Below, piece after piece: positions 61,426 through 64,000 of a stretch of DNA of 64,000 bases; positions within the stretch are counted from its first letter, which is position 1, and the number at the start of each line of letters is the position of its first letter. The notes below the pieces were generated by a model. It saw only the letters and a list, made by a program, of their open reading frames with translations, ran no database searches and was not told the origin of the DNA. The stretch covers positions 1 to 64,000 of the forward strand of contig JAGWZK010000010.1 in assembly GCA_018968885.1 (NCBI GenBank), read 5' to 3'. Both the position numbers and the translations under genes were made by a program. Source of the stretch: Planctomycetota bacterium. GTDB lineage: Bacteria; Planctomycetota; Phycisphaerae; Phycisphaerales; UBA1924.

Positions 61426-62649
61426 ATGACCACCCTCACCACCCAGCCCGCCTCCGCCCCTTCCTTCGCCGCCGATCCTCTCACCCTGATCGATGTCGAT
61501 CACGTTCGCTTCTATTGCGGCAACGCCAAGCAAGCCGCCTACTTCTATTGCCACTGCTTCGGCTTCACCTGCGAACAAGTCAGCGATCAAACCACCGGCA
61601 GCCGCGAAGCCGCCCACTACTACCTCACCCAGGGCAACATCCGCTTCATCCTCACCAGCGGCCTCACCAAAGACCACCCCGCCTCGCGCCATGTCGAGCT
61701 CTTCGGCGATGGTGTCAAAGATGTCGCCTTCACCGTTCACAACGCCGAAGCCGCCTGGAAACAAGCCATCAAGAACGGTGGCACTTCCGCCTACGAACCC
61801 CGCGAGATGAAGGATGGCGATGGCACCGTCATCGTCGCCGCCATCAAGACCTACGGCGAAGTCATCCATACCTTCGTCCAGCGTCCTCAGTCCGGACCAT
61901 ACGCCCTCCCCAACGTCAAGCAGGCCCACGGCACCGGCACTGGTAAGTTCATGCCCGGCTTCGCCCAGACCAAGCTCTTCAAGAACCTCAACGACTTCAA
62001 CGCCAAAAACCCCTGCGGCCTCAAATACACCGACCACCTCGTCGGCAACGTCGAGCTCGGCAAAATGAATCACTGGGTGAAGTTCTACGAGGATGTCCTG
62101 GGCTTCAAGATGTTCATGTCCTTCGACGACAAGGACATCGCGACCGACTACTCCGCCCTGATGTCCAAGGTCATGGCTTCCGGCCAGGGCCTCATCAAGA
62201 TGCCCATCAACGAGCCCGCCCCCGGCAAGAAAAAGTCGCAGGTCCAGGAATACCTCGACTGGCACAACAACACCCCCGGCGTCCAGCACCTGGCCCTCCG
62301 CACCGACGATGAACTCCACTCGATCGCGGCCCTCCGCAGCCGCGGCGTGGACTTCCTCTCGATCCCCGACTCCTACTACGAGCAGTGCTGGAAACGCATC
62401 GAGCCCATGCTGGCCTCGATCGGCAAGAGCGTGAAGGAAGACCACCAGAAGGTCAAGGACCTCGGCATCCTCGTCGATGCGGACGATGAGGGCTACCTCC
62501 TGCAACTCTTCACCAAGCCGCTCCAGGACCGCCCCACCCTCTTCTTCGAAATCATCTGCCGCCGCGGCAGCCAGGCCTTCGGCAAAGGCAACTTCAAAGC
62601 TCTGTTTGAGGCGCTGGAACTGGAGCAGGAGAAGAGAGGGAATCTGTAA
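61426..62649 (+). CDS. hppD: 4-hydroxyphenylpyruvate dioxygenase
   Basis: 407 residues. It converts 4-hydroxyphenylpyruvate to homogentisate in tyrosine breakdown. Two glyoxalase-type halves are present. Metal ligands are the His in YTDHLVGNVELG, the His in GVQHLALRTDD and the Glu in FFEIICRRG. QAFGKGNFKALFEALELEQEKRG is the conserved C-terminal helix. GGAG lies ten bases before the ATG. Homogentisate dioxygenase is not in the window. The upstream palindrome suggests regulated expression. Confidence 0.95.
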   Translation: MTTLTTQPASAPSFAADPLTLIDVDHVRFYCGNAKQAAYFYCHCFGFTCEQVSDQTTGSREAAHYYLTQGNIRFILTSGLTKDHPASRHVELFGDGVKDVAFTVHNAEAAWKQAIKNGGTSAYEPREMKDGDGTVIVAAIKTYGEVIHTFVQRPQSGPYALPNVKQAHGTGTGKFMPGFAQTKLFKNLNDFNAKNPCGLKYTDHLVGNVELGKMNHWVKFYEDVLGFKMFMSFDDKDIATDYSALMSKVMASGQGLIKMPINEPAPGKKKSQVQEYLDWHNNTPGVQHLALRTDDELHSIAALRSRGVDFLSIPDSYYEQCWKRIEPMLASIGKSVKEDHQKVKDLGILVDADDEGYLLQLFTKPLQDRPTLFFEIICRRGSQAFGKGNFKALFEALELEQEKRGNL

Positions 62650-62680
62650 GCACAAGCAGACCAACGCGACATGGCTCACC

Positions 62681-63121
62681 ATGCCTGTAACCCCCGCCGA
62701 ATTCTGCGCTGCGAGAAACACGACACGAAAGACTGGTGCGACCCATCAGGAGATTTGTTCGGTAGAGCGAAGCATCGGTGCAGCTTTGCCGCCCGAACTT
62801 CGAGCGTTCCTTGCGTTCTCGAACGGATTGAGCGGATTCGTCGGTCCAGAGGACAATGGCTGGTACATTCGGATCTTCTCAACCACGGAACTCCTGGACG
62901 TACACGCGCAACCGGCAATCAAAGATCAGTGGCCCGAACTGATTCAGTTCGGTGGGAATGGGGCTGGTGAGGGTTTTTTCTTCGATCCAACCCGGAATGG
63001 CCCGCCAGTCTTGATGATCGAGTATGCGAGCGACGGGCATGCAGACCACATCGCCTACGCGAGCAACATGTCAGAGTTCTTCGAGCGAATGCACACTGGT
63101 TTCAATCCGTATCGCGAGTAA
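62681..63121 (+). CDS. SMI1/KNR4-family protein
   Basis: 146 residues. LPPELRAFLAFSNGLSGFVG, WYIRIFSTTELLD and the acidic FGGNGAGEGFFFD are SMI1/KNR4 features. In bacteria this fold often serves as immunity against polymorphic toxins, but no toxin is adjacent. The ATG at 62681 is used; the open frame continues upstream into hppD in another frame. It follows hppD by 31 bp on the same strand and is followed by a small gene of unknown function. Confidence 0.75.
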   Translation: MPVTPAEFCAARNTTRKTGATHQEICSVERSIGAALPPELRAFLAFSNGLSGFVGPEDNGWYIRIFSTTELLDVHAQPAIKDQWPELIQFGGNGAGEGFFFDPTRNGPPVLMIEYASDGHADHIAYASNMSEFFERMHTGFNPYRE

Positions 63122-63138
63122 TAGTAATCGGTGACACG

Positions 63139-63420
63139 ATGACCCGTGAAATGTGGATGCTGAATCAACTTGCGGGCACCGATATGCCCTTGCCACTGAT
63201 GGTCGATGGATTCGGTTCGAGTGAGTCCGCGCAGCGCGCAGTGGCCTCCTTGCATGCAGATGACGTCATAGAACTCTTCAACACCGAATCAAAGGCCCTG
63301 CCCGCGTGGCGGGTGGCAGAACTTTGCCGACTTTCATCCTCTGAATGGGAAACTCAAATCGCCGATCTCCGCATCCGGATGACAGATCATGGGTTGCGAA
63401 AGTATCCCGGACTTGCTTAA
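63139..63420 (+). CDS. Small protein of unknown function
   Basis: 93 residues with a normal amino acid make-up and no signal or membrane segment. It starts 17 bp after the SMI1/KNR4 gene stop, so it is probably in the same transcript. It is predicted helical (SAQRAVASLHADDVIELFN, WRVAELCRL, WETQIADLRIRM). No family is recognised; with its neighbour it could be part of an immunity-gene pair, but this is a guess. Confidence 0.5.
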   Translation: MTREMWMLNQLAGTDMPLPLMVDGFGSSESAQRAVASLHADDVIELFNTESKALPAWRVAELCRLSSSEWETQIADLRIRMTDHGLRKYPGLA

Positions 63421-63510
63421 CCCCTAATCCGCGGCAGCCGTCGCTTTTGCATGTACGAGAAGCTGAAGCGTGTTCTTCGCTTTCCGCCGCGAAGCGACGT
63501 CCGTCATGAG

Positions 63511-63530
63511 CCCGGGGCGTGAGCCCCGGG
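63511..63530. repeat. Possible REP-like palindrome
   Basis: The CCCGGGGCGTGAGCCCCGGG stem-loop is preceded by GAG and followed by GAAAC. Only one copy is seen in the window, so the repeat nature is inferred from its form. Confidence 0.35.
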
Positions 63531-63711
63531 GAAACAGAACCAACCACCAATTTCTTCTATCCCTTTCCGAGCGCCGAAGGTGCGACACACACCATCACAT
63601 CATCTCGCCGCATCGCGGCGATCTTGACGAACCAATCCTCTACCCCGTATGGCTTGCATGAAATAGACCGGGACAGCACCCCTGCAACGGTCGCTCACAT
63701 CTACCCCTCAC

Positions 63712-63717
63712 TATCCT
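63712..63717 (+). promoter_or_regulatory. Putative leaderless -10 element of the sanA-like gene (TATCCT)
   Basis: TATCCT is followed by five bases and the ATG at 63723; no Shine-Dalgarno is visible. Confidence 0.45.
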
Positions 63718-63722
63718 TTCCG

Positions 63723-64000
63723 ATGCCACTCTCCCGCAGGCTCCTCCGCCGCATCTTCATCTCAACCGGCATCGCATGCCTCACCGTTTTCTCTGCCGCG
63801 CTCCTCTGCGATCGCTGGGTTGCCTCCTCTACAACCTCTCACATCCATCGCGACATCAACACCCTTCCCGCCCACGACATCGCCCTCGTCCTCGGAGCCA
63901 ACCCGCTCACCCAGGGCCGTCCCAATCTCTTTTTCACTTCGCGCATCGACACCGCTGCAACCCTCTATAGCTCGGGCAAAGTCCGCCATTTCATCGTCAG
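63723..64000 (+). CDS. sanA: SanA/YdcF-like (DUF218) membrane protein, N-terminal part
   Basis: The frame starts at ATG 63723 and is open to the window edge (about 92 residues). It has a basic N-terminus (SRRLLRRIF), one membrane helix (STGIACLTVFSAALLCDRW), then ALVLGANPLTQGRPNLFFTSRIDTAATLYSSGKV, which matches SanA/DUF218. Members act on envelope barrier or cell-wall precursors. The missing C-terminal part prevents further placement. Confidence 0.8.
   Translation, partial: MPLSRRLLRRIFISTGIACLTVFSAALLCDRWVASSTTSHIHRDINTLPAHDIALVLGANPLTQGRPNLFFTSRIDTAATLYSSGKVRHFIV

Larger units (their letters stand above)
63421..63722. other. Intergenic region with two GC hairpins
   Basis: No gene is supported. 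CCCGGGGC-GTGA-GCCCCGGG (63511-63530) is a perfect 8-bp stem with a GTGA loop of the kind seen in REP-like dispersed elements. CGCCGC-ATC-GCGGCG (63606-63620) is a second perfect stem. Neither has a T tract. Confidence 0.5.

Noticed and set aside
61009-62721. Minus-strand open frame of 570 codons
   Set aside because: It lies opposite hppD and its upstream region; hppD has complete family motifs, and the opposite frame has biased Val/Gly/Glu composition typical of a shadow.

Overview
The window reads as chromosomal DNA of a GC-rich planctomycete, most likely from the Phycisphaerae branch. This rests on a PEP-CTERM tail ending in VPTPASAG-hydrophobic-RRRR at the left edge, a secreted HAF-repeat protein with a dockerin-like C-terminus, double CPECG zinc-ribbon membrane proteins, an aroD-aroE fusion and a fused SecDF. 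The genes are dense and on both strands. I saw no tRNA, rRNA, CRISPR array, integrase or transposase. Taxonomy is inferred from family content only.

Layout. 1-7.6 kb: end of a PEP-CTERM protein, queE and trmB on the minus strand, prkA with its own terminator, a zinc-ribbon protein, a DUF2959 lipoprotein, a haem-motif membrane protein and a Tat-type oxidoreductase. 8-13.2 kb: ffh, a threonine-rich repeat protein, a diadenylate cyclase of CdaA type, an Nfu N-domain protein and mutY. 13.2-20 kb: glycosyltransferase, BaiN-like flavoprotein, aroDE, a structured RNA candidate behind a small heat-shock gene, a second zinc-ribbon protein and a second Gfo/Idh/MocA oxidoreductase. 20-31.8 kb is a nearly unbroken minus-strand block: NUDIX hydrolase, M50-like protein, rhomboid, tgt, yajC, secDF, LysM protein, two sugar-nucleotide epimerases and a QueC-like protein. 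31.8-41.4 kb: MlaF/MlaD-type lipid transport, folD and ligA (divergent), a CYTH protein, a UDP-sugar pyrophosphorylase, a hydrolase and a patatin lipoprotein. 41.5-51 kb is a tightly packed minus-strand cluster of a von Willebrand A membrane protein and four unrecognised proteins, with a stand-alone tRNA-binding-domain gene at its end. 51-64 kb: HAF/dockerin protein, frr-pyrH, an MFS transporter, a frameshifted membrane gene, trpB, a HEAT-like protein, a pseudokinase, hppD behind a perfect 18-bp palindrome, a SMI1/KNR4 protein and the start of a sanA-like gene.

Three themes stand out. First, several transcription-unit heads (trmB, folD, ligA, frr, trpB, NUDIX, zinc-ribbon, sanA) have a TANNNT hexamer ending 5-6 nt before the ATG and no Shine-Dalgarno sequence, which is the signature of leaderless mRNAs, whereas many internal genes keep a Shine-Dalgarno. 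Second, several proteins look like altered or dead enzymes: an M50 fold with RExxR in place of HExxH, a QueC-like fold without SGGxDS, a kinase fold without HRD/DFG, and a CdaA with DLA in place of DGA. Third, the 41.5-51 kb cluster, with 4-bp gene overlaps and one predicted vWA, one J-like and several secreted members, is the best candidate for an undescribed envelope system.
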